A DNA stretch of 64,000 bases from Cyclobacteriaceae bacterium (GTDB lineage: Bacteria; Bacteroidota; Bacteroidia; Cytophagales; Cyclobacteriaceae), in assembly GCA_012033595.1 (NCBI GenBank), contig JAAUQL010000013.1:1-64000 (forward strand), given 5' to 3'. Position 1 is the stretch's first letter. Every line of letters begins with the position of its first letter. This document shows positions 17,146 to 26,127 of this stretch, piece by piece. The translations under genes and the position numbers were made by a program. Under the pieces are notes generated by a model. It made no database searches and was not told the DNA's origin. It was given only the letters and a program-made list of their open reading frames with translations.

Positions 17146-17748
17146 AGACAGATTTAAACCTGCCAGGACTTTTGTGCGACTCGATAAATTTGTCCTTCCC
17201 CCCAAACCAGCTTAGAACTTCGGCCACCGGTACTATCGGGTCATTGTCGTTCACTATTCCCAAGTAGGAGGACTGATCCCAATCTTCAAGGCTATCGACA
17301 AAGCCATGGTGCACGGGGTTGCGATGGATATACACGATGCATTGGGTAAAGTATGCATCGCTGGTGATTTGTTTACGCTTGACAGGACGGTTAAACAGAC
17401 CACCAATTCTGTCATATTTGAGGTTAAATGATTTTGCATATGCATTAAATAGCCGTGAGTACTGGTGGCTGACCAGACCTGACAGGTTTTGAAAACCTGT
17501 CAGGTCTTTGCCCATCGAAGCAAATAAATCAATCAATTCAGGCTCCCCCTTCATCCGCACCATCAAATGAAAATGGTTCTTCATCAGGCACCAGGCCAGG
17601 GTATCAGCTACCGGGCAGATATACTTTTGATACTTTTCCAGGAAAACGGATAGTTTTTGTATTCGCGAAAGATGTCATCATCTCCATTGGCATGGTTATA
17701 CACATGATAGGTTCCGCCAGGGAGAAAGGGAGGGTGCAGGTCTTGCAT
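17138..17748 (-). CDS. REP-associated tyrosine transposase (RAYT, IS200-like Y1) (frameshifted)
   Basis: Restored across a T5 run at 17654-17658 (one base missing), this is a 203-residue Y1 transposase: N-terminus LPGGTYHVYNHANGDDD, the HUH-type metal motif MKNHFHLMV, SRLFNAYAKSFN, FNRPVKRKQI and the C-terminal IHRNPVHHGFV...DWDQSSY with the family's conserved end. As read, the first frame stops at the CGG TAG near 17612. RAYTs are domesticated single-copy relatives of IS200 that move or maintain REP palindromes. A REP-like repeat is embedded in frame in the gene (encoding DLTGFQNLSG) and another forms its end. No IS200 ends are seen around it. Confidence 0.85.
17472..17536. repeat. REP-like repeat, copy 2, inside the RAYT gene
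   Basis: Contains a perfect 33-base palindrome at 17475-17507: AGACCTGACAGGTTTT, a central G, and the exact reverse complement arm. The tail after the palindrome matches copy 1. It lies within the transposase coding sequence and preserves the frame. Confidence 0.88.
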
Positions 17749-17993
17749 TTTTACTTATGGGTTTATTTTACACTTCTTCAAGGAGTTTGAAAATCTCTGG
17801 GGCTAACTTCAACTTTTAAAAATTCAAAACCTCACACCGTTCTACATTCCTTGTCACATTAAAGCCCTAATTCGGAATCATATTCTTTTTAAAACATAAT
17901 ATATCTTCTTAATAATCTTATCTGATTTTTTTGGGATCCATTGTAACAAATGATCTTTAACCCTGAAAACAGCCCATATTGCCATAGTCAAAA
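17749..17993. other. intergenic region without recognised features
   Basis: About 245 AT-rich bases between the transposase start and the tRNA-Leu terminator. I see no gene or clear signal. Confidence 0.4.
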
Positions 17994-18034
17994 AAAAGAC
18001 CTAACTGGCTTAAAAATAGCCGATTAGGTCTTTT
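17994..18034 (-). terminator. terminator of tRNA-Leu
   Basis: AAAAGACCTAA pairs perfectly with TTAGGTCTTTT, with an inner GGCT/AGCC stem; the minus strand ends in a T-run. It lies directly after the tRNA-Leu gene. Confidence 0.85.
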
Positions 18035-18040
18035 GCTTTG

Positions 18041-18125
18041 TACCCGGAGCGGGAATTGAACCCGCACGGCCTATACGGCCACAGGATTTTAAGTCCTGCG
18101 TGTCTACCAGTTCCACCATCCGGGC
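18041..18125 (-). tRNA. tRNA-Leu (UAA)
   Basis: An 85-base class II tRNA with a long variable arm. The anticodon stem CAGGA/TCCTG encloses the loop CTTAAAA (anticodon TAA). Acceptor GCCCGGA pairs with TCCGGGT, with a G-U first pair. CCA is not encoded. Confidence 0.95.
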
Positions 18126-18320
18126 CTGCCGATTGGCAAAGCCTCTTCGTTACTTTAGCATAAGCTAAAGATTGAAACATATATTCCTGAATTGCATTGA
18201 AAGCGATGTTGATGACGATTAGGAGGGTGCGTAATTACTCAAAAGCTGAGATTTCATCCGTATCTATTCGAAATATCAATATCAAACAATCAAGAAATCA
18301 TTACGTCAAAACAAAAATGG

Positions 18321-18393
<73 letters not shown>

Positions 18394-18601
18394 GTTTTCC
18401 CTCTGCTTTTGCTAAGGGACTGCAAAGATAAATAACGGCTTTTAATTACCAACAAGTTTTTTACAAATTGTTCAGATATTTCTAATTTCCCATAGCTATT
18501 CAGTTCCCTATTTAATATCTTGCAAGCATCTGTTAGGGGCTGATTTTGCGCCTAATGCTTTGAAAATGATGAATTAATATTTTTTTTAAACAATATCAAA
18601 C

Positions 18602-19977
18602 ATGGAAAAAGAGACATTCAAAAAGTTTATAGATCAGCACAAAGACAGGTTCCTTTCCGAATTATTTGAGCTGCTGAGCATACCTTCGATCAGTTCGGAC
18701 AGCAGCAAAAAGAAGGACATCGTACACGCAGCCAAATTTGTGAAAGCCAAACTGGAGGAATCGGGTGTCGACAAGGCTGAAATTTGCGAAACAGCGGGCA
18801 ATCCGATTGTGTATGCCGAGAAAATAATTTCCCCGGATTTGCCCACTATATTAGTCTATGGACATTACGATGTGCAACCCGTCGATCCGATTGAGCTTTG
18901 GAAATCCCCGCCCTTTGAACCTGAAATCAGAAATGAAAAAATATACGCACGTGGTTCTGCTGACGACAAAGGCCAGTTTTATGCCCACGTGAAAGCATTT
19001 GATACCATGGCCAAACTTGACTGCCTGTTTTGCAATGTGAAATTTATGATAGAAGGGGAAGAAGAAGTCGGTTCCGAAAACCTTGGAATTTTTGTGGCAT
19101 CAAATAAAGCAAAGCTTGCCGCCGATGTGATCCTGATATCAGATACCAGCATGTTGTCCCTGGAGCATCCTTCTATCACCACAGGGCTTAAGGGCCTCAG
19201 CTATATGGAAGTGGAGGTAACAGGGCCAAACAGAGATTTGCATTCTGGCACCTATGGCGGGGCAGTGGGCAATCCGATCAATATATTGTGCAAGATGATC
19301 GCCTCCCTTACAGATGAAAACAACCGCATTGCCATTCCGGGTTTTTATGACAAAGTGGTGGAATTGACCAAAGAAGAAAGAGCAAAAATAGCCACTGCAC
19401 CTTTTAGTGAAGTAGCGTACAAAAATGAACTGGAGGTAGAGGAATTGGCGGGAGAAGCAGGTTACACCGCCCTGGAGCAACTGGGCATACGACCAACGCT
19501 GGATGTGAACGGCATATGGGGTGGCTACACCGGAGAGGGAGCAAAAACCGTGTTGCCATCAAAGGCACATGCCAAAATATCGATGCGTTTGGTGCCCGAT
19601 CAAAACAGTAAGGAGATAGCCAAACTTTTTAGTGATCATTTAAAAGTATAGCGCAACCGCAAGTAAAAGTGGTGGTAACACCGCACCATGGTGGCGAGCC
19701 GGCCGTTACCCCCATTGATTCGCTCGCGTACAAAGCGGCCGAAAATGCCTATGAAGAAGGTTGGGGGAAAAAGCCAATCCCCACCCGTGATGGTGGCAGT
19801 ATTCCGATCGTGGCACTATTCGAAAAAGAACTTGGCTTAAATTCCATTCTTCTGGGCTTGGGTCTCGATTCTGATGCCATTCACTCACCCAACGAAAGTT
19901 TTGGCGTCAACAATTATCTTAAAGGCATCGAAACTATCATTTTATTCCATAAGCATTTTGCATTGTTGAATAAATAG
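18602..19977 (+). CDS. M20 family dipeptidase (frameshifted)
   Basis: Metal-binding and catalytic residues of M20 zinc peptidases are visible: GHYDVQPVDP (His and Asp), SADDKGQ, EGEEEVGSEN (Glu pair), LISDTSM, and in the last part DAIHSPNE (His). As read, the frame ends at 19651 with LKV; the next frame carries on as SIAQPQVKVVVTPHHGG to 19977. One A missing from the A4 run at 19642-19645 explains the break, and the restored 458-residue length is typical for the cytosolic ArgE/DapE/CPG2-type dipeptidases. It would hydrolyse dipeptides in the cytoplasm; no signal peptide is present. Confidence 0.85.
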
Positions 19978-20045
19978 CTGACGATCGACGTTTGTCATAT
20001 TGGTTACATAATGAATCGATTCAAAAAACATTTTTGTGCACAGTT

Positions 20046-22127
20046 ATGATAAATAGATATATGAGGATATTGATGGGGATGATGCTGGTTTTTGTGTTTT
20101 TGAGCAGTGAGGCTCAAATCCTTGAGCCTGCAAAGTGGAGTTACCAGGTTTCTGAAAAAGAAGTGAATATCGGTGATGAAATAGAACTTATATTCAACGC
20201 AGCAATAGATCCCGACTGGTATTTGTATTCTTCAGATTTTGATCCAGACCTGGGGCCAATGCTCACCGAATTCACCTTCGAACCGGACAAATCTTATACC
20301 CTGGTAGGCGACATCGAGCCCATTAATCCCAAAGAGAAATATGATGAGATTTGGGAAGGCCGGGTCACCTATTTTAAGTTGCATGGGCAATTCAGACAAA
20401 AGGTAAAAATTACAGGAACGCATCCTTCCATCAAAGGCAGCTATTCGTATCAGGTATGCTCAGACGTAGATGGCAAGTGTATTCCGTTTGAAGATACCTT
20501 TGTGTTTGATCAAATAAATGTTGCCTCCGAAGGCGATGCCGATGCATCGGATACGCCTGCCATCGAGACCCGGGATTTGAAACTGCCAATGGCAAGTGCG
20601 GACCTTAGCGATCAGGAAAAAACGGACAGCCTCCTGCAGCAGGGCAAAGAAGAATCGAAAAAAAGCCTGCTGAAAACCAGAGATGTAAATTCCCCATATT
20701 CCCTGCTCAGCTTTATGATCATCGCTTTCCTGGCTGGTTTGGCGGCGCTTTTTACCCCGTGTGTGTTTCCCATGATCCCGATGACGGTAACTTTCTTTAC
20801 CGGAAAATCAAAAAACAGAGCCCGGGGCATTCGCAACGCATTGATCTATGGTTTTTCCATTGTCATTATTTATACTTTGATCGGCTCTGTCGTTGCTCCA
20901 TTTATGGGGCCCGAGGTGGCCAACGAGCTGGCCACTAACTGGCTCCCCAACCTGATTTTCTTCATCATATTTGTGGTGTTTGCCTTATCATTTTTCGGAT
21001 TGTTCGAAATTACCCTTCCAAGTTCGTGGGTGAATAAAGCAGACCAGCAAGCAGACAAAGGAGGTTTTTCGGGCATTTTCTTCATGGCTTTTACCCTGGT
21101 CTTGGTTTCCTTCTCCTGCACGGGGCCTATTGTAGGCAGTATTTTGGTGGAGGCAGCAGGCGGACAAATACTCAAACCCATTCTGGGGATGTTTGCATTT
21201 GCAATGGCTTTTGCGATCCCTTTCACTCTTTTTGCCATATTTCCCGAGTGGCTCAGTACCCTGCCCAAATCAGGAGGATGGCTCAATTCCGTCAAGGTGG
21301 TGCTTGGCTTTATTGAGCTAGCATTTGCGTTTAAATTCATCAGTATCGCAGATCAGGCCTATCATTGGGGCATACTCGATCGTGAGGTGTACCTGGCCAT
21401 TTGGATTGTAATATTCGCCATGCTGGGGCTCTATCTTTTAGGAAAAATCCGCTTGCCACATGATAGCGCTACAGAGGTGGTGAGCGTACCCAAACTTATA
21501 TTGGCCATGGCAGTGTTTTCTTTTGTAGTGTACCTCATTCCTGGCATGTTTGGCGCTCCACTCAAGGCACTTGCAGGTTATCTGCCACCACTATCCACGC
21601 ACGATTTCAACCTGATGCAAGCAAATCGCAACTCAGATACTGATGAAGAAAAGTTGTGCGATCAGCCAAAATATAGCGATTTCTTACATTTCCCACATGG
21701 TATCCGTGGTTATTTCGATTATGAACAGGCATTGGCATGCGCCAAAGAACAAAATAAGCCTCTTTTTATAGATTTTACGGGTCATGGATGCGTGAATTGC
21801 CGCGAAATGGAAGCGCGTGTCTGGTCTGATGACGAAGTTCTGAAAAGACTCAAAAACGACTTCGTCGTACTGGCGTTGTATGTCGATGACAAAACCGAAT
21901 TGCCCGAAGCCGAATGGTACACCTCAGGATACGACCAAAAGGTAAAGAAGACCATAGGCAAGCAAAATGCTGATCTTCAAATCAGGCAATATAACAACAA
22001 TGCTCAGCCTTTTTATGTCATTGTCGATCCCAACGAGCAGGTGCTTGCCGAACCCCAATCGTATGATCTCAGTGTCACAAACTTTGTTTCCTTCCTGGAT
22101 GCCGGACTTGAGGCGTTCCGCAAATAG
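20046..22127 (+). CDS. dsbD: DsbD-like thiol:disulfide interchange protein
   Basis: A protein of 693 residues if started at the ATG at 20046, which gives a proper signal peptide (or 20061, MRILMGMML); an earlier TTG at 19992 is less likely. Order: signal peptide; periplasmic N-terminal domain with the Cys pair in VCSDVDGKCIP; a membrane domain of about eight helices starting FLAGLAALFTPCVFPMIPMT with its partner Cys in SFSCTGP; and a C-terminal thioredoxin-like domain with GHGCVNCREME. DsbD carries electrons from cytoplasmic thioredoxin to periplasmic thiol proteins, including those for cytochrome c maturation, which fits an organism that makes an octaheme cytochrome. Confidence 0.9.
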   Translation: MINRYMRILMGMMLVFVFLSSEAQILEPAKWSYQVSEKEVNIGDEIELIFNAAIDPDWYLYSSDFDPDLGPMLTEFTFEPDKSYTLVGDIEPINPKEKYDEIWEGRVTYFKLHGQFRQKVKITGTHPSIKGSYSYQVCSDVDGKCIPFEDTFVFDQINVASEGDADASDTPAIETRDLKLPMASADLSDQEKTDSLLQQGKEESKKSLLKTRDVNSPYSLLSFMIIAFLAGLAALFTPCVFPMIPMTVTFFTGKSKNRARGIRNALIYGFSIVIIYTLIGSVVAPFMGPEVANELATNWLPNLIFFIIFVVFALSFFGLFEITLPSSWVNKADQQADKGGFSGIFFMAFTLVLVSFSCTGPIVGSILVEAAGGQILKPILGMFAFAMAFAIPFTLFAIFPEWLSTLPKSGGWLNSVKVVLGFIELAFAFKFISIADQAYHWGILDREVYLAIWIVIFAMLGLYLLGKIRLPHDSATEVVSVPKLILAMAVFSFVVYLIPGMFGAPLKALAGYLPPLSTHDFNLMQANRNSDTDEEKLCDQPKYSDFLHFPHGIRGYFDYEQALACAKEQNKPLFIDFTGHGCVNCREMEARVWSDDEVLKRLKNDFVVLALYVDDKTELPEAEWYTSGYDQKVKKTIGKQNADLQIRQYNNNAQPFYVIVDPNEQVLAEPQSYDLSVTNFVSFLDAGLEAFRK

Positions 22128-22277
22128 TAATTCCGCTTCAAAAAAATTTTAGCCACTAAAAATTTTAGCATTAATCGCTATTAATTCAATTTATTTATTA
22201 ACTTTTGCGGTGAATATTACATTCATTAACACAGACAACTATTTAATTTTTACCCCTCACACTTTTATTGATTAAAC

Positions 22278-23723
22278 ATGGCGAAACTGAAAAACATTAT
22301 AAAGCAACTCTCGGAAGATGACTTTGTGGCAATTTATGATTCACTCATTGAGAGTAGCGCCGACAAATCAGCATTTTTGCTTAGGGCGATGCGGGAAAAG
22401 CAGCAATCTGACAACAAAATTATGGAAGAATTGGATGTAAATACCAATGCTTACTATACGCTGCGATCCAGGTTGAACCAAAAAATTGAAGAATACCTGC
22501 TACAGCAGATGGAAAACCCCAGGACAGACATTCTGAAGAAGGTAGCTAACATCAATGAAATCATATTTACCAAAAAGCGCGCTATAGCCATAGCCACGTT
22601 GAAGAAACTGGAAAAAGAACTGCTTGACTACGATTTATCAAACGAACTTTCTATCGTTTATAAGTTCCTGAAAAAGCTTCATATCAATTCTGCCGATTAT
22701 TTCAACTATTCGCAACTCTACAATAAGCACGTCGCCTATACCCTGGCTGTCGATAAGGCTGAAGACCTCCTGGCCGATTATTTCAAGAAATACGGAAACT
22801 ATGCCTTGTCTGGCGAAGAGAGAGCCAAATTGGAGCTTACCCTGATGAGCAAAGAGATGAACAACGTTTGCAAACTATACAAGTCGCACAGGCTATATGT
22901 ATATCAGAGCTGCATCAACATTTTTCATCGCTTGTACATCGAAAAGGAAGAAACGATAGAAGAAGAACTTGAACCGATAGAAGATATCATTCAAAACGTT
23001 CAGAAAATATTTGAAGATTATAGCCTCGATTCCATTTATTACCATTTGCGCATAGTATTCGAATACTTAAAACTGGAGTATTATGACCATTATAAAGTAT
23101 ATCGTAAAGCCGAAAATTATTTTGAGGAAGTAAATGATTCGTGCGCCGATTTATTGTCCAACTATACCTTGTACACCTATCCGGCGCAATTTCTTATGAC
23201 AAAAATTAAACGCCACGTGCGCATGGGTACGGTCGAAGAAATGTATGATGAAAATGAGGGGTTATTTATGGACTACGAAGCAGATAAAAATGACATCCCC
23301 AACTATATCACTTACGTCATATACAGGGCGCTATCGTGCTATTACAAGAAAAAATACGATGAAGCTGCCCGTTGGGTAAACAACCTGCTCAATGAAGTGA
23401 GCATGAAAAAATACCCTGCAGCTCAGCTGGAAATTAAAACTGTGCTTGCGCTGCAATATTGTATGGTGCGTGATTACGATTTGTTTAATCAGTTGATCAA
23501 CAGCATTCAACGACAGATCAGACTATTGGGCAAAGATGCCTGCGAGCACGTGATCATATTCACCAAAATGCTTAAAATATCCATAAGTGACTCTAAAAAG
23601 AACAAACGCTCTAAAATCGAGAGTTTGGCCGATAAAATTAAGAATATTGAACTGGATCACTTTACTCCTACTTTACTAGTCAAAATCAACGACGAGTTTA
23701 TCGACAATCTAAGCAGGGAATAG
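22278..23723 (+). CDS. conserved hypothetical helical protein
   Basis: A 481-residue soluble protein without signal peptide or membrane segment. It is almost entirely alpha-helical and rich in Lys, Glu and Tyr; the middle and C-terminal parts (AENYFEEVNDSCADL, YDEAARWVNNLLNE) look like degenerate TPR repeats. The N-terminus (IIKQLSEDDFVAIYDSL, KSAFLLRAMRE) may be a separate small domain. I do not recognise a characterised family. A convergent response regulator gene lies 30 bases downstream. Confidence 0.7.
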   Translation: MAKLKNIIKQLSEDDFVAIYDSLIESSADKSAFLLRAMREKQQSDNKIMEELDVNTNAYYTLRSRLNQKIEEYLLQQMENPRTDILKKVANINEIIFTKKRAIAIATLKKLEKELLDYDLSNELSIVYKFLKKLHINSADYFNYSQLYNKHVAYTLAVDKAEDLLADYFKKYGNYALSGEERAKLELTLMSKEMNNVCKLYKSHRLYVYQSCINIFHRLYIEKEETIEEELEPIEDIIQNVQKIFEDYSLDSIYYHLRIVFEYLKLEYYDHYKVYRKAENYFEEVNDSCADLLSNYTLYTYPAQFLMTKIKRHVRMGTVEEMYDENEGLFMDYEADKNDIPNYITYVIYRALSCYYKKKYDEAARWVNNLLNEVSMKKYPAAQLEIKTVLALQYCMVRDYDLFNQLINSIQRQIRLLGKDACEHVIIFTKMLKISISDSKKNKRSKIESLADKIKNIELDHFTPTLLVKINDEFIDNLSRE

Positions 23724-23753
23724 CATCATAAAAAGGCTGGGAAAGTTGAGGCC

Positions 23754-24176
23754 TTAGAGCTTTAACTTTTCCAGATTTTCCTGACTCAAAGGCTTGTTGA
23801 TGTATTTCTTTACGTAAGCGTATTCCTTAGATTTGTTAACGTCCTGAGGGTTGATGGACGAGGTGAGCATCACTATTTTGCATCTGTTTTTAGTATTGTC
23901 ATTCAGTCTTTCAAACTCATCGAGAAACTGAAATCCGTCCATCAGTGGCATATCAATATCTAAAAAAATAACATTGGGCAAAATTTGATCCGCAATCGAT
24001 TTTTCCAGCTTTTCTATATTCCTCAAAAACTCTATCGCACTACGTGCACCGGTATGTGTATATATATGCTGTGTAATGCTCGCAGCTTCTATCATTTTCT
24101 GATTGATCAGGTTATCGATTTCATTATCATCGATAAGCATAACGGCATAAAAATTATTTGCATCTGTGTTCGACAT
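23754..24176 (-). CDS. single-domain response regulator (CheY-like)
   Basis: A 140-residue receiver domain with no output domain. The acidic pair is in MLIDDNEIDN, the phospho-acceptor Asp in VIFLDIDMPLMDG, the Thr/Ser in IVMLTSS and the Lys in INKPLS. It is like the Bacteroidota receivers that work with hybrid or orphan histidine kinases. No kinase is adjacent; the closest in the window is at the right end. Phosphorylation presumably controls an interaction with another protein. Confidence 0.88.
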   Translation of the reverse strand: MSNTDANNFYAVMLIDDNEIDNLINQKMIEAASITQHIYTHTGARSAIEFLRNIEKLEKSIADQILPNVIFLDIDMPLMDGFQFLDEFERLNDNTKNRCKIVMLTSSINPQDVNKSKEYAYVKKYINKPLSQENLEKLKL

Positions 24177-24777
24177 ACGATTAATTATTTACAAAATGTC
24201 ATTGATTAATGAATATACACAACAATATTTTCTTATAAAAATATAGTTTTTAAAGGCACTATTACTATTTAGCTTAAGATAAAATTGAATATGGTTTCCA
24301 AATCTAGGAGATTATGGCATTTTTTCAAATTTGCCCCATAACAGGATAGGTAAGGTTTAAATTGAAAATTAAAGTATTACTGTAAGAGCCTTAACAGAAA
24401 GGCCTCATTACGTGTTAAAAACATTATAAAAAGATCGGAAAAGCCCCTCTTGAAAAAACTTATCAAAGCAAGTTTTAAGGATATTTAACTTATTCGAATT
24501 TAAGAAAAACCGATTTATACCATACCCATTGATATATCGGGTCTTGAAAAGCACACATATTTGTCGAATATGTGCTTTGCGTATTCCTATTCAAAATTCA
24601 CATGCAGTCTATGCACATGTAAATTCACTGAATTTTTAACTTTTTGCCCGGCGGCATGTATGTCCTATACCGATACCGTGCTGCTGAGCATCTGGCAAAT
24701 AATAATTAAGAGCTGAATTCAATTTGCTTGCCTGACCATATGGCAACCAAAAGCCACTTCTGTGTGCATGGGCAAAA
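24177..24777. other. intergenic region, response regulator / rpmA
   Basis: About 600 AT-rich bases without a supportable gene. An imperfect hairpin at 24548-24578 (AAAGCACA with TGTGCTTT, inner TATT/AATA) is the only clear structure; it lacks a T-tract, so it may not be a terminator. Confidence 0.4.
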
Positions 24778-24807
24778 AAAAAGGCTGAATTCTCATTCAA
24801 CCTTTTT
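24778..24807 (-). terminator. terminator of rplU-rpmA
   Basis: AAAAAGGCTGAAT pairs with ATTCAACCTTTTT (one mismatch) around a TCTC loop; the minus strand ends in T-residues, 21 bases past the rpmA stop. Confidence 0.8.
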
Positions 24808-24828
24808 AAATCTTTTTGATTAATATGG

Positions 24829-25089
24829 CTATTCAGCCAATGGCTCTACAGATACATACGATCTGTCTTTACGTCCTTTTTTGAACAAAACAGTGCCATC
24901 AGTCAACGCAAATAAGGTATGGTCTTTGCCAATGCCCACGTTTTCGCCCGGATGATGCTTGGTGCCTCTCTGTCTCACGATAATATTTCCTGAAATTGCC
25001 AACTGGCCACCATATATTTTTACTCCAAGTCGTTTACTTTCCGACTCTCTACCGTTTCTGGAACTACCGGCTCCTTTTTTATGTGCCAT
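24829..25089 (-). CDS. rpmA: 50S ribosomal protein L27
   Basis: An 86-residue protein starting [16 protein letters not shown], with the conserved [13 protein letters not shown] and [12 protein letters not shown] segments. The N-terminus begins directly with AHKKG, so there is no Firmicutes-type cleaved leader. L27 reaches the peptidyl-transferase centre. The gene follows rplU by seven bases, the standard order. Confidence 0.97.
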   Translation of the reverse strand: MAHKKGAGSSRNGRESESKRLGVKIYGGQLAISGNIIVRQRGTKHHPGENVGIGKDHTLFALTDGTVLFKKGRKDRSYVSVEPLAE

Positions 25090-25096
25090 TTTTAGA

Positions 25097-25405
25097 TTAG
25101 TTTATTTCTTCGATTAATACCTTAGTAAACTGCTGTCTGTGACCATTTTTCTTTCTGTAACCTTTTCTTCTTTTCTTTTTGAAAACGATTACTTTGTCAC
25201 CTTTGAGGTGTTCAAGAATTTTGCCGGTCACTTTTGATCCTTTGATGCTTGGTGAGCCCACGGTGATTTTGTCACCTGACTCCATAAGCAGTACATTGTC
25301 AAATTCGACCTTGTCACCATCATTGCCTTCTAATAAAGGCGTATAATAGTATTTGTCTTTCTCTACTTTTACCTGCGTTCCGGCTATTTCAACGATTGCG
25401 TACAT
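25097..25405 (-). CDS. rplU: 50S ribosomal protein L21
   Basis: A 102-residue protein: [17 protein letters not shown] at the start, then [10 protein letters not shown] and the basic C-terminal [17 protein letters not shown] that contacts 23S rRNA. First gene of rplU-rpmA, with a good promoter about 45 bases upstream. Confidence 0.97.
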   Translation of the reverse strand: MYAIVEIAGTQVKVEKDKYYYTPLLEGNDGDKVEFDNVLLMESGDKITVGSPSIKGSKVTGKILEHLKGDKVIVFKKKRRKGYRKKNGHRQQFTKVLIEEIN

Positions 25406-25449
25406 CTCTTAATTATTTAATAGTGGATTCCCCACTGAAAAACGGATTG

Positions 25450-25481
25450 CAAAAATATCGGATTAGTTTTGAAATACCAAA
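25450..25481 (-). promoter_or_regulatory. promoter of rplU-rpmA
   Basis: On the minus strand TTTG (25481-25478), a 20-base spacer and TATTTTTG (25457-25450) match the Bacteroidota primary-sigma consensus TTTG-N19-21-TAnnTTTG exactly. The expected leader is about 40 bases. Confidence 0.75.
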
Positions 25482-25604
25482 TATTATGAATTCAAAAAAA
25501 TTATTGGTAGCTCTGGCGTCATCGCAGCAAATATTTTCCACAGTCTATTGCATAATTAATTTCAACCTACTAATATTGCATTCCGTTTTGGAAACGGCAG
25601 ATAA

Positions 25605-25678
25605 TCCTCCTTAGCTCAGCCGGTTAGAGCAACTGACTGTTAATCAGTAGGTCCTTGGTTCGAGTCCAAGAGGGGGAG
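25605..25678 (+). tRNA. tRNA-Asn (GUU)
   Basis: A 74-base cloverleaf: acceptor TCCTCCT/AGGGGGA, D-stem GCTC/GAGC, anticodon stem ACTGA/TCAGT with loop CTGTTAA (anticodon GTT), T-loop TTCGAGT. CCA is not encoded. Confidence 0.97.
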
Positions 25679-25686
25679 CGAAAATT

Positions 25687-25720
25687 AAGCACTTGCGAGT
25701 TAATACTTGTAAGTGCTTTT
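25687..25720 (+). terminator. terminator of tRNA-Asn
   Basis: AAGCACTT pairs with AAGTGCTT, followed by a T-run, eight bases after the tRNA. Confidence 0.8.
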
Positions 25721-25831
25721 TTATATCCGAAAAAGGACACACAATTTCCTATGGAGCTATCCTGATTGCCCATCACCTTTCTGAATAGAATCTGTCGATA
25801 ATTTCCAATCACCATACAACAGATGACGATC

Positions 25832-25874
25832 AAACTCAAAACCCACCTGCTCAAAAGCATTGGATTTTGAGTTT
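25832..25874. repeat. inverted repeat in intergenic region
   Basis: AAACTCAAAACCCA and TGGATTTTGAGTTT form 14-base arms with one mismatch around a 15-base loop. The rest of 25721-26127 (about 400 bases upstream of the cyclase gene) shows no gene. The role of the hairpin is unknown. Confidence 0.5.
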
Positions 25875-26127
25875 TATGATAGTAAAATTTACTTGAGCAT
25901 TGTCACTTGAGACTTAGGCTTTTTGAATTTTCGCTTGCCCCTCCAGTATAGACATGCTTTAAATCAAGAAAACCACGCAACTTCAGGCAACTATTTCATC
26001 ATCGGGTTCCTTTTTGCCATCGTAAATTAATAAGTCTGTGCTACACCACACGATTATGTTGCTGTCTTTTTGATTGCTTGTTCACTATCTTTTATAAATT
26101 TATCTCTTCAATAAAAAGAACACCTTT

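Noticed and set aside
24548-24578. Hairpin as a terminator
   Set aside because: It lacks a T-tract on either strand and is over 370 bases upstream of the response regulator gene and beyond the rpmA terminator; no function assigned.
25624-25860. Minus-strand open frame overlapping tRNA-Asn and its terminator
   Set aside because: The C-terminal residues read out of the tRNA gene itself; such frames are a common artefact and there is no protein-like pattern.
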